A DNA stretch of 64,000 bases from Granulicella aggregans (lineage in GTDB: Bacteria; Acidobacteriota; Terriglobia; Terriglobales; Acidobacteriaceae), in the NCBI RefSeq assembly GCF_025685565.1, contig NZ_JAGSYE010000003.1, positions 434,001-498,000 on the forward strand, in the 5' to 3' direction. The position numbers were made by a program, and so were the translations under genes. This document shows, one piece after another, positions 8,155 through 17,583 of the stretch. Under the pieces are notes generated by a model. That model saw nothing but the letters and a program-made list of their open reading frames with translations. It was not told the origin of the DNA and ran no database searches. Position 1 is the stretch's first letter. Each line of letters opens with the position of its first letter.

Positions 8155-10290
8155 ATGCGCCTCATCTTGACAGCCGTTCCGCGAACGCGGTCTCTCCTCT
8201 TTCGAAGGATGCTTCTTCTCAGCTTCTGTTTTCCATTCACCGCAGCCCTGTCCCAAGCGCCAGCCATTACGGCCACTGTCGACGTTGCGAAGACAGGCAC
8301 ACCCATCTCCAAAAACATCTATGGGCAGTTTCTTGAGCACGGCGGAGATATCGTCAATGCGGGCATCTGGTCGGAGATGCTGGTCGATCGGAAGTTCTTC
8401 TATCCGGTAGCGACCGTCGCGCCCACGCCTCCACCCGCGATGGGCAATGCTGCTGGCAATCCCAGGTTTGACAACGTCCCCAAGCGCTGGTGGTCACCCG
8501 TCGGGGGTGACAGCGTTGTGACGATGGACAACAAAGCTCCCTACACCGGCGACCAATCGCCGGCTGTGCGCCTCAGCCCGTCCGAGCAGCATGGCTTGCA
8601 GCAGTCGGGGCTTGTTGTGCATGCCAAGAAAACGTATACAGGCCGCATCGTTCTCGCGGGCACGCCGGGCACGGTCGTCAGGGTCGCACTGATCGGGAAG
8701 GCCGGTGCTGCCGGCCGTAAAGTGATCACCATTCACACGGTGAGCCGGCAGTACCATCCCTATCCTTTGCGTTACACCGTAGACGCCGACAGCGATAACG
8801 CCACGCTCGAGATCACGGGCACCGGCACAGGTGAGTTTCACGTCGGTGCGGTGTCGTTGATGCCCGCCGACAACATCGACGGATTCCGCCCAGAGGTCAT
8901 CGCCGTGCTCAAGCAACTGCGCTTCGGCGTCCTGCGCTTCCCCGGCGGCAACTTCGTTTCTTCGTATGAGTGGCGTTACGGCGTCGGCGATATCGACAAG
9001 CGGCCGCCTATCTTCGACCCCGTATGGCACGCCTTGCAACCGAATGACGTCGGCACCGATGAGTTCCTGACGCTGTGCAAGCTGCTCGGCGTCGACCCGT
9101 ACCTCACGGTGAACGCGGGCTTTGGCGACGCCTGGTCAGCCCGTGAGCTGGTGGAGTACACCAACGGCGCGGCCACCACACCCATGGGCAAGTGGCGCGC
9201 GCAGAACGGCCACCCGGCACCGTACAACGTGAAGCTGTGGGGCATCGGCAACGAGCCCTGGGGCGACTACCAGATGGGCGCGATGGCGTTGCCGCAGTAT
9301 GAACTGAAGCACAACCTCTTTGCCAAGGAGATGAGAAAGATCGACCCAACCATCACGCTGATCGCCGGCGGCGCCATGCCGGACGTGATGGAGGGAGCCG
9401 ACCAGTCGCGCCGCATCAATGGGCAGTATGTGCCTGACTATCTGTCCTCCGCCGATTGGACCGGCCAACTGCTCCTGCACTGCCTGCCAAACATCGACAT
9501 GATAAGCGAGCACTACTATGCCTCCGGCACCGAGCACACCGACATGAAGCTAGGCAAGAAAGTGCCCATCGAACCTCCACTCTCCCCTATCGAGTTGCAG
9601 CGTGCCGCCGCCGTGCAGGTACGCGCCAAGTACGAGCACTACGAAAAGTATCTGGAGCTCATCCCCGCGCTCAAGGCCAAACCTGTTCCCATCGCGATCG
9701 ATGAGTGGGCCTACTTCCTTCGCGGCAAGCGCGACTCTTATTCCACCGTTCCGGCCTATGCCTGGGCCTTCCACGAGATGTTCCGCCACTCCGACGTCTT
9801 CCAGATGGCGAACCTCACCTTTGCCACGGCGACTTTTAGCTCCAATGGCACCGAGGCTGTGCTGAATCCAACGGGACTGCTGTTCAAGATGTACCGCGAC
9901 CACTTCGGTGTCATCCCAGTGGAGGTAAGCGGCAACTCGCCGCAGCCCAAGCCCACCTTCCCTGTAGGCGGCGACCAGCCTGCGGTCAACCCCGGCAGCC
10001 CCACTTATCCGCTGGATGTAAGCGCTGCGTTGAGCGAGGACCGCAAGACCTTGACCATCGCGGTGCTCAATCCGTCTGACGCCGGACAGAGCATTCACCT
10101 GGACATACACGGTGCAGCGTTGGCTTCCACCGGCAAGCTTTGGCGCATGGCCCCTAACTCCATCGACGCCACGGTGAAGGCCGGCTCGGCCGCCGAGGTG
10201 CAGGTGGAAGAGCAGTCACTCGGCGCGCTGCCTGCCACGGTCGCACTTCGCCCTCACAGCGTCAATATCTACTCCTACCCCGTTCAATAA
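8155..10290 (+). CDS. Secreted alpha-L-arabinofuranosidase, GH51 family
   Basis: The protein (711 aa from ATG 8155; the open frame starts at TTG 8140) has a basic n-region (RTRSLLFRR) and hydrophobic core ending SQA, so it is exported. The catalytic domain begins at ISKNIYGQFLEHGGDIV and carries RFPGGNFVSSYEWRYGVG. The GH51 acid/base is Glu367 in GIGNEPWG, and the nucleophile candidate is Glu517 in IAIDEWAY. The C-terminal part is the usual beta-sandwich. The enzyme removes L-arabinose side chains from arabinoxylan or arabinan. It heads an operon with an exported esterase and a beta-xylosidase, which points to arabinoxylan. ATG 8155 has no obvious ribosome-binding site and a second ATG lies at 8209, so the start is uncertain. 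Confidence 0.9.
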   Translation: MRLILTAVPRTRSLLFRRMLLLSFCFPFTAALSQAPAITATVDVAKTGTPISKNIYGQFLEHGGDIVNAGIWSEMLVDRKFFYPVATVAPTPPPAMGNAAGNPRFDNVPKRWWSPVGGDSVVTMDNKAPYTGDQSPAVRLSPSEQHGLQQSGLVVHAKKTYTGRIVLAGTPGTVVRVALIGKAGAAGRKVITIHTVSRQYHPYPLRYTVDADSDNATLEITGTGTGEFHVGAVSLMPADNIDGFRPEVIAVLKQLRFGVLRFPGGNFVSSYEWRYGVGDIDKRPPIFDPVWHALQPNDVGTDEFLTLCKLLGVDPYLTVNAGFGDAWSARELVEYTNGAATTPMGKWRAQNGHPAPYNVKLWGIGNEPWGDYQMGAMALPQYELKHNLFAKEMRKIDPTITLIAGGAMPDVMEGADQSRRINGQYVPDYLSSADWTGQLLLHCLPNIDMISEHYYASGTEHTDMKLGKKVPIEPPLSPIELQRAAAVQVRAKYEHYEKYLELIPALKAKPVPIAIDEWAYFLRGKRDSYSTVPAYAWAFHEMFRHSDVFQMANLTFATATFSSNGTEAVLNPTGLLFKMYRDHFGVIPVEVSGNSPQPKPTFPVGGDQPAVNPGSPTYPLDVSAALSEDRKTLTIAVLNPSDAGQSIHLDIHGAALASTGKLWRMAPNSIDATVKAGSAAEVQVEEQSLGALPATVALRPHSVNIYSYPVQ

Positions 10291-10305
10291 AGGTGTGTTC
10301 CAGCG

Positions 10306-11448
10306 ATGATCGAAGTCCGCAAGCTCCTCCTCCGCGCCACCACGCTCGCCGCAGTTGTAGCGTGTGCCGCATCTCTCGCAGCACAGGTACAAACTATCGT
10401 GCCGCCCCCCGTTCCGGGCGCAAAGCCCGTCACCGTGGAACGCATCAAGGTCCACAGCGCGGCAATCGAGGGCAACCTTGAGGGCGAGCCGGCCGACCGC
10501 GACGTGATCGTCTTTCTGCCGCCGAGCTACGGCCGCGACACGAAGCGCCACTACCCGGTGCTGTACGCGCTGCACGGATACTTCATCGGTGCGGAGCAGT
10601 GGTCGGGCGAGATCCACGTGCCCCAGACCGTCGAAGGCGCCTTTGCACAGGGCGCGGCAGAGATGATCGTCGTCCTGCCTGACTCGAAGACCGTCTATCT
10701 CGGATCTTTCTATTCCAGTTCGGCGACCACAGGCGACTTCGAGCGCTTCATCTCCCACGACCTGGTGGCCTACATCGATGCGCACTACCGCACTCTGCCG
10801 ACGCGAGAGAGCCGCGGCCTGGTGGGTCACTCCATGGGTGGATACGGCGCATCGCGTATCGGCATGAAGCATCCTGAAGTGTTTGGCGCGCTGTACATCA
10901 TGAGCCCTTGCTGCCTCTCGCCCATGACCGGCGGCGGGCCGGGGCCGGGCGACGATTTGAAACAGCGTGCCATCGATAGTGAAAAGAGAGCAGCAGCAGC
11001 GAAGTCCCCGGCCGAACTCGCCTCCTCATCGAAGGGCTTTGAAAACGCACCGTATGCGACCGCGGCCGCGTGGGCACCTGACCCGAAGAACCCGCCTCTC
11101 TACTTCGACCTGCCCACCAAGGACGGGGTTCCGCAACCAGAGATCATGGCCAAGATCACGGCCAATGCACCGCTTGCCTTTGTGGACCAGTACATCAGCA
11201 ATCTAAAGCGGTACCGCGCGATTTCGATGGACGTGGGCGACCAGGATGGTCTGCGCGTCGATGCGGCCAAGCTGCATGAGCTGCTTGACCGCTACGGCAT
11301 CGTCAATGGTTTTACGATCTACTCCGGCACGCACACCAGCGCCGTTGCGGACCGCTTCCAGAACTTCGTTATGCCCTTCTTCAGCAAGAACCTTTGCTTC
11401 ACAACACCCTGCCATGAGGATCCAGCAATACCCAGGAGAAAGCCATGA
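10306..11448 (+). CDS. Exported esterase, alpha/beta hydrolase (esterase D / feruloyl-esterase-like)
   Basis: This 380-residue protein has a signal peptide (residues 1-26, LAAVVACAASLAA). Its alpha/beta-hydrolase core resembles the putative esterase (esterase D-like) family: the oxyanion region is YALHGYF near 90, the nucleophile elbow is GHSMGG with Ser176, an acidic residue is available in DVGDQDGL, and a C-terminal His in GTHTSA can complete the triad. In a hemicellulose operon it probably removes acetyl or feruloyl groups from xylan; the exact ester is inferred from context only. The stop overlaps the next start (ATGA at 11445-11448), implying translational coupling to the GH3 gene. The N-terminus has the vicinal Cys pair SPCCLSP after the nucleophile region. 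Confidence 0.85.
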   Translation: MIEVRKLLLRATTLAAVVACAASLAAQVQTIVPPPVPGAKPVTVERIKVHSAAIEGNLEGEPADRDVIVFLPPSYGRDTKRHYPVLYALHGYFIGAEQWSGEIHVPQTVEGAFAQGAAEMIVVLPDSKTVYLGSFYSSSATTGDFERFISHDLVAYIDAHYRTLPTRESRGLVGHSMGGYGASRIGMKHPEVFGALYIMSPCCLSPMTGGGPGPGDDLKQRAIDSEKRAAAAKSPAELASSSKGFENAPYATAAAWAPDPKNPPLYFDLPTKDGVPQPEIMAKITANAPLAFVDQYISNLKRYRAISMDVGDQDGLRVDAAKLHELLDRYGIVNGFTIYSGTHTSAVADRFQNFVMPFFSKNLCFTTPCHEDPAIPRRKP

Positions 11449-14096
11449 AGCTCGGTCTGAAACTGCCTCTCTCGTTCGCCATCTTTTGTGTGTCAATGAT
11501 CGTGCCGGCCGGCGCACAGGACACGGCGCATATGCCGTTCATGAACCCGCAGCTTGCCCCGGAGGCTCGCGCCACCGACCTGGTGCATCGCATGACGCTT
11601 GCCGAAAAAGCGTCGGAGATGCAGAACAACTCCGCCGCAGTGCCACGCCTCAACATCCCGGCCTACCAGTGGTGGAGCGAAGCGCTGCATGGCGTGATCA
11701 ACGAGGGAGTGACCGAGTACCCGGAGCCGGTGGGCCTGGCCGCGACCTTTGACACTGCAGGCATCCACACCATGGCCGCGCAGATCGGCGTGGAAGGCCG
11801 CATCAAGCATGTGCAGAATCTTCGCGAGGGCCACACCGGCATCATGGGCGGGCTCGACTTCTGGTCGCCCAACCTGAACATCTTTCGAGATCCACGCTGG
11901 GGCCGTGGGCAGGAGACGTACGGCGAAGACCCGTTCCTGACCGGTCGCATGGGCGTAGCCTATGTAACCGGTCTGCAGGGCGACAACCCCAAGTACTACC
12001 TTGCCATCGCCACGCCCAAGCACTTCGCCGTGCACAGCGGCCCTGAGCCGACCCGGCACTTTGCCGACGTCGACGTGAGCAAGCACGACGAGGTGGACAC
12101 CTACGAGCCGGCCTTTCGCGCGGCCATCGTCGAGGGCAAGGCTGGCTCGGTGATGTGCGCCTACAACGCCATCAACGGAGAGCCGGCCTGCGCAAACCAG
12201 TATCTGCTGCAGGACCAGCTGCGGGGTAAGTGGGGCTTCCGGGGCTACGTCGTCTCGGACTGCGACGCCGTGCGCGATGTCGCGGCGAATCATCGCTATC
12301 GGCCAACTCAAGCACAGGGCGCGGCCATCTCAGTCATCCGAGGCATGGACAACGAGTGCGTGACCTTCACCAAGCGATTTGGCGAGCCGGTCGAGAAGGC
12401 CTACATCGATGCCGTGCAGCAGGGCTACCTGCCCGAAAGCACGCTCGATACCGCGCTGATCCGCCTGTTTACCGCACGCATCAAGCTCGGCATGTTTGAC
12501 CCGCCAGCCATGGTGCCGTACGCCAGCATCGACGAGAAGGAGTTGGACAGCGCTGCGCACCGCGCCCACGCTCGGAAGCTAGCCGAGGAGTCGATGGTGC
12601 TGCTCAAGAACGACGGCCTGCTGCCGCTCAAGCCGGGGATCCGCAAGATCGCCGTGGTGGGTCCGCTGGCGGAGCAGACCCAGCCGCTGATCGGCAACTA
12701 TGCGGGCCATCCCACGCATATCGTCTCCATCCTTGAGGGACTGCACGCTCAGTTCCCCAGTGTCACGATCAACTACGTGGCGGGCACACAGTTTCTGCAT
12801 TTCGATGGAACCCCCGTACCCAACAATCTGCTGACCACCTCGGACGGAAAGCCCGGTCTGCATGCCGAATACAACGAAGGCCGGCAGGGCTTCGATGACA
12901 AGCCCAAGAAGCTGGTCGAACGCATCGAGCCGAACGTCCATCTTTCCAAGTCAACCGAGCCGAAAGAAGTCGCGGGTCGCAAGCGCTTCGGTGTGGAGTG
13001 GACCGGCTTCCTCACGCCTCCGGAGACAGGCGAGTACCTGCTTGGCGTGCGCAGCCAGGGCTTCGTTCGGGTGAGCGTCGACGGCAAACAAGTGGCTTCG
13101 TCCTACGGCGGTGGTCACGAACCTATGCCCGTCATGGGCCGTTTGAAGCTCGAAAAAGGGCATAAAGTTCCGCTTGAAATCTCCGGCGGCACGCAGGACG
13201 GCGACGCGAACGCCGAACTGATCTGGAGTAAGTACGATCCCGCTGTCGCTCCTGAAGCCGTCGCCGCCGCGCGCGATGCAGACGCGATCATCGCCGTGGT
13301 CGGCATCACCAGCCAACTCGAAGGCGAAGAGATGCCCGTCACCGAACCGGGCTTCTTGGGTGGCGACCGCACCAGCATCGACCTGCCGAAGCCTGAAGAA
13401 GACCTGGTGGAAGCCGTCGCAGCGACAGGCAAACCGCTCGCCGTAGTTCTGATGAACGGCAGCGCGCTGGCCGTGAACTGGATCAACGATCATGCCAACG
13501 CAGTGCTTGAGGCTTGGTATCCCGGCGAGGAAGGCGGCGCGGCTGTGGCGGAGACACTGAGCGGAAAGAACAACCCCGCAGGCCGGCTTCCGGTCACCTT
13601 CTACAAAGGCCTGGACGGCCTGCCGAACTTCGAAGATTACGGAATGGCAAACCGGACTTACCGGTACTTCACCGGAAAGCCGCTCTATCCGTTCGGCTAC
13701 GGTCTCAGCTACACGACGTTCGGCTATAGCAATCTGACAATCTCCGCCCCAACTGTTGCCGCCGGGCAACCTGTTGAGGCCGACGTTCTCGTGACCAACT
13801 CCGGCAAGGTTGCGGGCGACGAAGTTGTGCAGCTTTACCTCACGTTCCCTGACGTCAAGGGAGCGCCGGCGGTAGCTCTTCGCAGCTTCGAGCGCATCCA
13901 CCTCGAGCCGGGAGCAAGCCAGAAGGTTCACTTCCACCTGAACCCGCGTGACCTCGGCATGGTCACCGAACTTGGCTCGCCCATCATCGCCGAGGGCGAC
14001 TACAGCCTCAGCGTGGGCGGCGGGCAACCGGGAACCGAAGCCCCGGGTGTAAGCGGCAAGTTCCACGTCGACGGGACCTACGCGCTACCCGAATAG
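11445..14096 (+). CDS. Secreted GH3 beta-xylosidase/beta-glucosidase with PA14 domain
   Basis: The 883-residue protein has a signal peptide ending PAGAQ. The N-terminal GH3 barrel includes DPRWGRGQETYGEDPF and the nucleophile Asp272 in VVSDCDAV, a form typical of bacterial and plant beta-xylosidases of this family. A PA14-like insertion (about 470-595, GEYLLGVRSQGFVRVSVDG) sits within the second GH3 domain, as in BglX-type enzymes that bind carbohydrate through it. The C-terminal fibronectin-III-like domain (YPFGYGLSYTTF onward) is complete. Together with the upstream arabinofuranosidase and esterase it would finish degradation of arabinoxylo-oligosaccharides to monomers outside the inner membrane. 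Xylosidase versus glucosidase specificity is an inference from neighbours and the SDCD motif. Confidence 0.9.
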   Translation: MKLGLKLPLSFAIFCVSMIVPAGAQDTAHMPFMNPQLAPEARATDLVHRMTLAEKASEMQNNSAAVPRLNIPAYQWWSEALHGVINEGVTEYPEPVGLAATFDTAGIHTMAAQIGVEGRIKHVQNLREGHTGIMGGLDFWSPNLNIFRDPRWGRGQETYGEDPFLTGRMGVAYVTGLQGDNPKYYLAIATPKHFAVHSGPEPTRHFADVDVSKHDEVDTYEPAFRAAIVEGKAGSVMCAYNAINGEPACANQYLLQDQLRGKWGFRGYVVSDCDAVRDVAANHRYRPTQAQGAAISVIRGMDNECVTFTKRFGEPVEKAYIDAVQQGYLPESTLDTALIRLFTARIKLGMFDPPAMVPYASIDEKELDSAAHRAHARKLAEESMVLLKNDGLLPLKPGIRKIAVVGPLAEQTQPLIGNYAGHPTHIVSILEGLHAQFPSVTINYVAGTQFLHFDGTPVPNNLLTTSDGKPGLHAEYNEGRQGFDDKPKKLVERIEPNVHLSKSTEPKEVAGRKRFGVEWTGFLTPPETGEYLLGVRSQGFVRVSVDGKQVASSYGGGHEPMPVMGRLKLEKGHKVPLEISGGTQDGDANAELIWSKYDPAVAPEAVAAARDADAIIAVVGITSQLEGEEMPVTEPGFLGGDRTSIDLPKPEEDLVEAVAATGKPLAVVLMNGSALAVNWINDHANAVLEAWYPGEEGGAAVAETLSGKNNPAGRLPVTFYKGLDGLPNFEDYGMANRTYRYFTGKPLYPFGYGLSYTTFGYSNLTISAPTVAAGQPVEADVLVTNSGKVAGDEVVQLYLTFPDVKGAPAVALRSFERIHLEPGASQKVHFHLNPRDLGMVTELGSPIIAEGDYSLSVGGGQPGTEAPGVSGKFHVDGTYALPE

Positions 14097-14125
14097 CTCA
14101 GCTACCTCGAGAAAGGAGCATCCCT

Positions 14126-14345
14126 GTGACCCGTTCATCCGTTCTTACCCGGAGAGAAGCGCAGCTTCTCTCCGCTACTGCCGGCATCTCTGCTGCCGCG
14201 CCCTCGACGCATGCTGGCCTCTGACAGCATCAAGACCGTCTTGCATCGGGAGACTGGCACCGTCCGCGGCTTCCTCATTGGCGGCGTCTTCACCTTCTAG
14301 GGCGTGCCTTAAGGCCAAAATGCGGGTAGTGAAAACCGCTGGCGA
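14126..14345 (+). pseudogene. Decayed type-B carboxylesterase at the end of the hemicellulose operon
   Basis: A good ribosome-binding site (AAGGAG, 14113-14118) precedes GTG 14126, which opens a Tat-like leader (TRSSVLTRREAQLLSATAG) but stops after 32 codons. In the next frame the sequence continues SIKTVLHRETGTVRGFLIGG then VFTF, a stop, GVP, a second stop, and GQNAGSENRWR. This is the N-terminal signature of type-B carboxylesterases (ETGxVRG, then FxGIPYG, then ENRF) with a frameshift and two nonsense codons. The catalytic GESAGG region and everything after it are missing. From 14346 to the permease stop at 14444 I see nothing certain. It was presumably a fourth hemicellulose-operon gene. 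Confidence 0.6.
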
Positions 14346-14443
14346 CGGGTAGCGGGTGTGGCCTGAACATGGAGGCGAACGCTCGCTGCGGTGACATTTC
14401 CCGAAAGCCGGGACAAAGCGACTTCGCCGTCCCCGGATATCTT

Positions 14444-17107
14444 TCATTCCATGCGCAACGCCACCATCGGATCGACGTGAGAAGCTCTTCGCGAAGGAAT
14501 CCAGCAAGCTCCCAGCGCCACGAAAAGCATCAGTACGGGCACGACCGTGAATGTGGCCACATCGTACGGCTGGACGCCATACAACATACTGGTCGACAGC
14601 TTAGCCCCGGCAAGTGCAACGGGCACACCCAGCAGCACAGAGAGGATCGCCAGTTTCATACCGCCGCGCACCACGAACGATTGCACTTCCTCCGCCTTCG
14701 CACCCAGCGCCATGCGAATGCCAATCTCCTTGGTCCGCTGGCTTACCGAGTAACTCATCACCCCGTATAGGCCGACCGAAGCAAGCAAGAGCCCTGCAAT
14801 TCCGAAGACACCGAACAGCGTGCTGACGAGACGTGGGAGGAACAATGCTTCGCGCACATGCTCCTCCATCGTCTTCGTGCTGAAGGTCGCGAGTGACGCA
14901 TCTTGCGCGTGAATCGCATTGCGCATCGCCGCCGCCAGCGCAGCCGCATCTCCCTCATAGCGGACGATGAAGAAATAGCCATCAGAGGAAGGGTCTTTCT
15001 CTACTGCCTGGCTAATTGAGCGAAAGAGCACAGGCCTTTGCTCCTCGCCGATCGTGCGCGCCTTCGTGTCTTTGACCAAGCCAACGATCTGGTAGTTCAC
15101 ATCGCCGCTGCGCACCGTCCTTCCGATCGGCTCAACTCCATGCATGATCTCGCGCACAAACTCCTGGTTCACCACAGCGGTTTTCGGTGCGGCCGGATTT
15201 TCTTCTCCCAGTTCATGCCCCCGCAAGATCGGAACGCCCATCGTCTCCATATACTGCGGCCCCGCCATGTACAGCTCGACACTCTTCACATCTTGATCCG
15301 GCTTCGGCAAGCCCACCGCCTCAAATCCATCGCTGCGATGTCCGCCGGAAAGGGGCAAGCCATCCGTCGTTGTCGCGGAGATCACACCTGGAAGACTCAT
15401 CATCCGTTCACGCACCTGCGTGAGCAGTTGAATCGTCTTCTCCGCTGTATACGTCTTCTGCGGGACATCCACGCCCATCATCAACACACCGCGCGAACGG
15501 AAGCCCGTGTCGATCTTCGCGGCGCTCTCCATGCTACGCAGGAACAACCCCGCGCCACACAACAAAACTACGGAGAGCGTCACCTGCGTTACAACGAGCA
15601 CATCACGCAGGCTCCACTTGCTTCCCGGTCGCGCCAGAGCATCCTCACCCTTCAACGCATTCGGCATCTTCGGTCGCGATGCGCGCCACGCTGGAACAAA
15701 TCCACACAACATCCCCGCCGCGAGACTCAGCACAAACGCATACACCAACACGCGCCAATCAACATGTACTGCGAAGTCCAGTGGCACAGGCGCAGGCGGA
15801 TGCATCATGGAAAGCCTCGTCGTCGCCCATAGCGAGAGCAATACACCGCACACGCCGCCGCCTAACGAGAGCAGCACACTCTCAATCAGCATCTGCCGCA
15901 GTAGTTGCAAGCGGCCCGCGCCCAGCGCCAGACGGACTGCCATCTCGCGCTGTCGTCGCGCGCCCTGCTCCAATAGCAGATTTGCCACATTCGCGCACGC
16001 GATGCACAACACCAACAGCACCACGACCAGAAGACCAGCCAGAAAGGCATGCAGCGTTCCGGAATCGCGCGGTCCGATCGTTCCCGGAGGCCAAAGCTTG
16101 AAATTGTCTCCCTTCTCAGTCTCGGGATGCTCCTTTGCCAGGCGCTCGCCAATGATCTGTATCTCGGCAGCCGCCTGCGCCTCTGTTACGCCTGGCTCCA
16201 ATCTCGCAGCTACGCGCAGCCACTGGGTCGTGCGTGACTCAGGATTCGGCGAGCCGGCCGACAGACGGGGCAGCGTTCCAAGCGGCACCCAGAAGCTTGG
16301 ATCCAACACAAGATCAACTCCGCGAAAACCCTTCGAGGCTACACCCACTACAGTGAATGGCAGGCCGCCTAACGTCACTGGTTGGCCCACAATCGACGGG
16401 TCACTGTTGAAGTGTTGCCTCCACAGGTCATAACCCAGCACCACAACCTGCGCGGCGTCTTCGTCTTGGGCAAAACCGCGGCCTTGCGCCATGCGAAGTT
16501 GAATCACGTCAAAGAAGTTCGCCGTGACCGCCTGGCCCCACTCGCGCGCGGGCTCCTTTCCTGGCGCGCCCATCGCCGCTGGGATCAGCTCGTAAATCGC
16601 AGCCATCCCCTGAAAGCTCTTCGCCTGGTCGCGCAGATCGCGATACGCCGGCATCGGCAGCGAGTTGCAACACGCGCCGTTGTCATAGGTGCGATAGACC
16701 GTCGTCAGCGTCTTGGGATCACCCACAGGTGGCGGAGCCAGCGCGAACTTGCTGACCATCGAGAAGATCGTTGCGTTCGCTGCAATGCCCAGTCCCAGCG
16801 AAAGCACAACCGTTGCGACTAACCACGGAGTCTTGGCTAGCCGCCGCAATGCATATCGCAAATCGTTCCAAAGACGTTCCATCGTCGCTTCCCATCCTGC
16901 GCTCCATACCTTGTGCTTTACCGTCTCAACGCTTCCCAATTCAGCGCGCACAGCGCGCAATGCTTCCTCGCGGCTCATGCCGCTGCGGACTTTGTCGTCC
17001 ACAGCTTCATCCATATACGCTTGCAGCTCTTCACTTATCTCGCGGTTCCGGGCAGCGCGATCTCGCAACGCACGCAAGCCCATTCGTAAACTCTTTAGCC
17101 TGCCCAT
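14444..17107 (-). CDS. ADOP-family ABC transporter permease (MacB/FtsX-like, 887 aa)
   Basis: The N-terminal 85 residues form the permease-prefix helical domain (REISEELQAYMDEAVDDKV, then GMSREEALRAVRAELGSVE) that marks acidobacterial duplicated orphan permeases. Two MacB-type halves follow, each with a periplasmic MacB-PCD-like domain and an FtsX-like transmembrane block: helix 1 near 97-120 (ATVVLSLGLGIAANATIF), three helices near 360-500, and three more near 755-875 (FGVFGIAGLLLASVGLYGVMS). The family lacks its own ATPase and none is encoded nearby. Its substrate is unknown; MacB relatives are mechanotransducers for efflux. The start codon directly abuts the stop of the PadR gene upstream, a standard pairing. 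Confidence 0.92.
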   Translation of the reverse strand: MGRLKSLRMGLRALRDRAARNREISEELQAYMDEAVDDKVRSGMSREEALRAVRAELGSVETVKHKVWSAGWEATMERLWNDLRYALRRLAKTPWLVATVVLSLGLGIAANATIFSMVSKFALAPPPVGDPKTLTTVYRTYDNGACCNSLPMPAYRDLRDQAKSFQGMAAIYELIPAAMGAPGKEPAREWGQAVTANFFDVIQLRMAQGRGFAQDEDAAQVVVLGYDLWRQHFNSDPSIVGQPVTLGGLPFTVVGVASKGFRGVDLVLDPSFWVPLGTLPRLSAGSPNPESRTTQWLRVAARLEPGVTEAQAAAEIQIIGERLAKEHPETEKGDNFKLWPPGTIGPRDSGTLHAFLAGLLVVVLLVLCIACANVANLLLEQGARRQREMAVRLALGAGRLQLLRQMLIESVLLSLGGGVCGVLLSLWATTRLSMMHPPAPVPLDFAVHVDWRVLVYAFVLSLAAGMLCGFVPAWRASRPKMPNALKGEDALARPGSKWSLRDVLVVTQVTLSVVLLCGAGLFLRSMESAAKIDTGFRSRGVLMMGVDVPQKTYTAEKTIQLLTQVRERMMSLPGVISATTTDGLPLSGGHRSDGFEAVGLPKPDQDVKSVELYMAGPQYMETMGVPILRGHELGEENPAAPKTAVVNQEFVREIMHGVEPIGRTVRSGDVNYQIVGLVKDTKARTIGEEQRPVLFRSISQAVEKDPSSDGYFFIVRYEGDAAALAAAMRNAIHAQDASLATFSTKTMEEHVREALFLPRLVSTLFGVFGIAGLLLASVGLYGVMSYSVSQRTKEIGIRMALGAKAEEVQSFVVRGGMKLAILSVLLGVPVALAGAKLSTSMLYGVQPYDVATFTVVPVLMLFVALGACWIPSRRASHVDPMVALRME

Positions 17108-17437
17108 CTAGGCCTCCAGAATCCATTGGATTGCGGTAAGCTGTCGCGCCCATTCCGCACGCTCCGTCTTCAGTTGCTTGCGACCCTTCTCCGTAATCGT
17201 GTAGTACTTCGCGCGGCGGTTGTTCTCTGTCACCCGCCACTCACCCCTGATGTGACTTGCCCGCTCCATGCGACCGAGCGCGGGCAGCAGCGACCCTGGG
17301 TTCACGCGAAACACGCCATCGCTCAACTGCTCCATCCGCAGCGCGATCCCATACCCATGCATGGGTTCGAGCGCCAGCGTCTTCAAGACAAGCATCTCCA
17401 GCGTTCCAGCGACCAGCTCCGTCGGTTTCTCTCCCAT
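17108..17437 (-). CDS. PadR-family transcriptional regulator
   Basis: The 109-residue protein has the PadR winged-helix domain: LVAGTLEMLVLKTLALEPMH, then GYGIALRMEQLSDGVF, NPGSLLPALGRMERA and the wing RRAKYYTITEKGRKQL. It ends in a short dimerisation helix. It is encoded immediately upstream of the ADOP permease with no gap, so the two are cotranscribed and the regulator probably represses its own operon, as is usual for PadR-permease pairs. The 146-base stretch upstream (17438-17583) should contain the operator, but I could not pick out a convincing palindrome. Confidence 0.93.
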   Translation of the reverse strand: MGEKPTELVAGTLEMLVLKTLALEPMHGYGIALRMEQLSDGVFRVNPGSLLPALGRMERASHIRGEWRVTENNRRAKYYTITEKGRKQLKTERAEWARQLTAIQWILEA

Positions 17438-17583
17438 TCAGGCTTCTCCTATAGATTCTCCAGAGGGAAATCTTCCTCTAGGCAATCAAGTGGAGTTTAC
17501 GCAGTAGCGAGCGTGAAAGTTCCAGTCCCCAGGAAGTTTTTAATATTTTCCCGATCGCCGTCTCAGCTCTACGGAGCGTGCTT

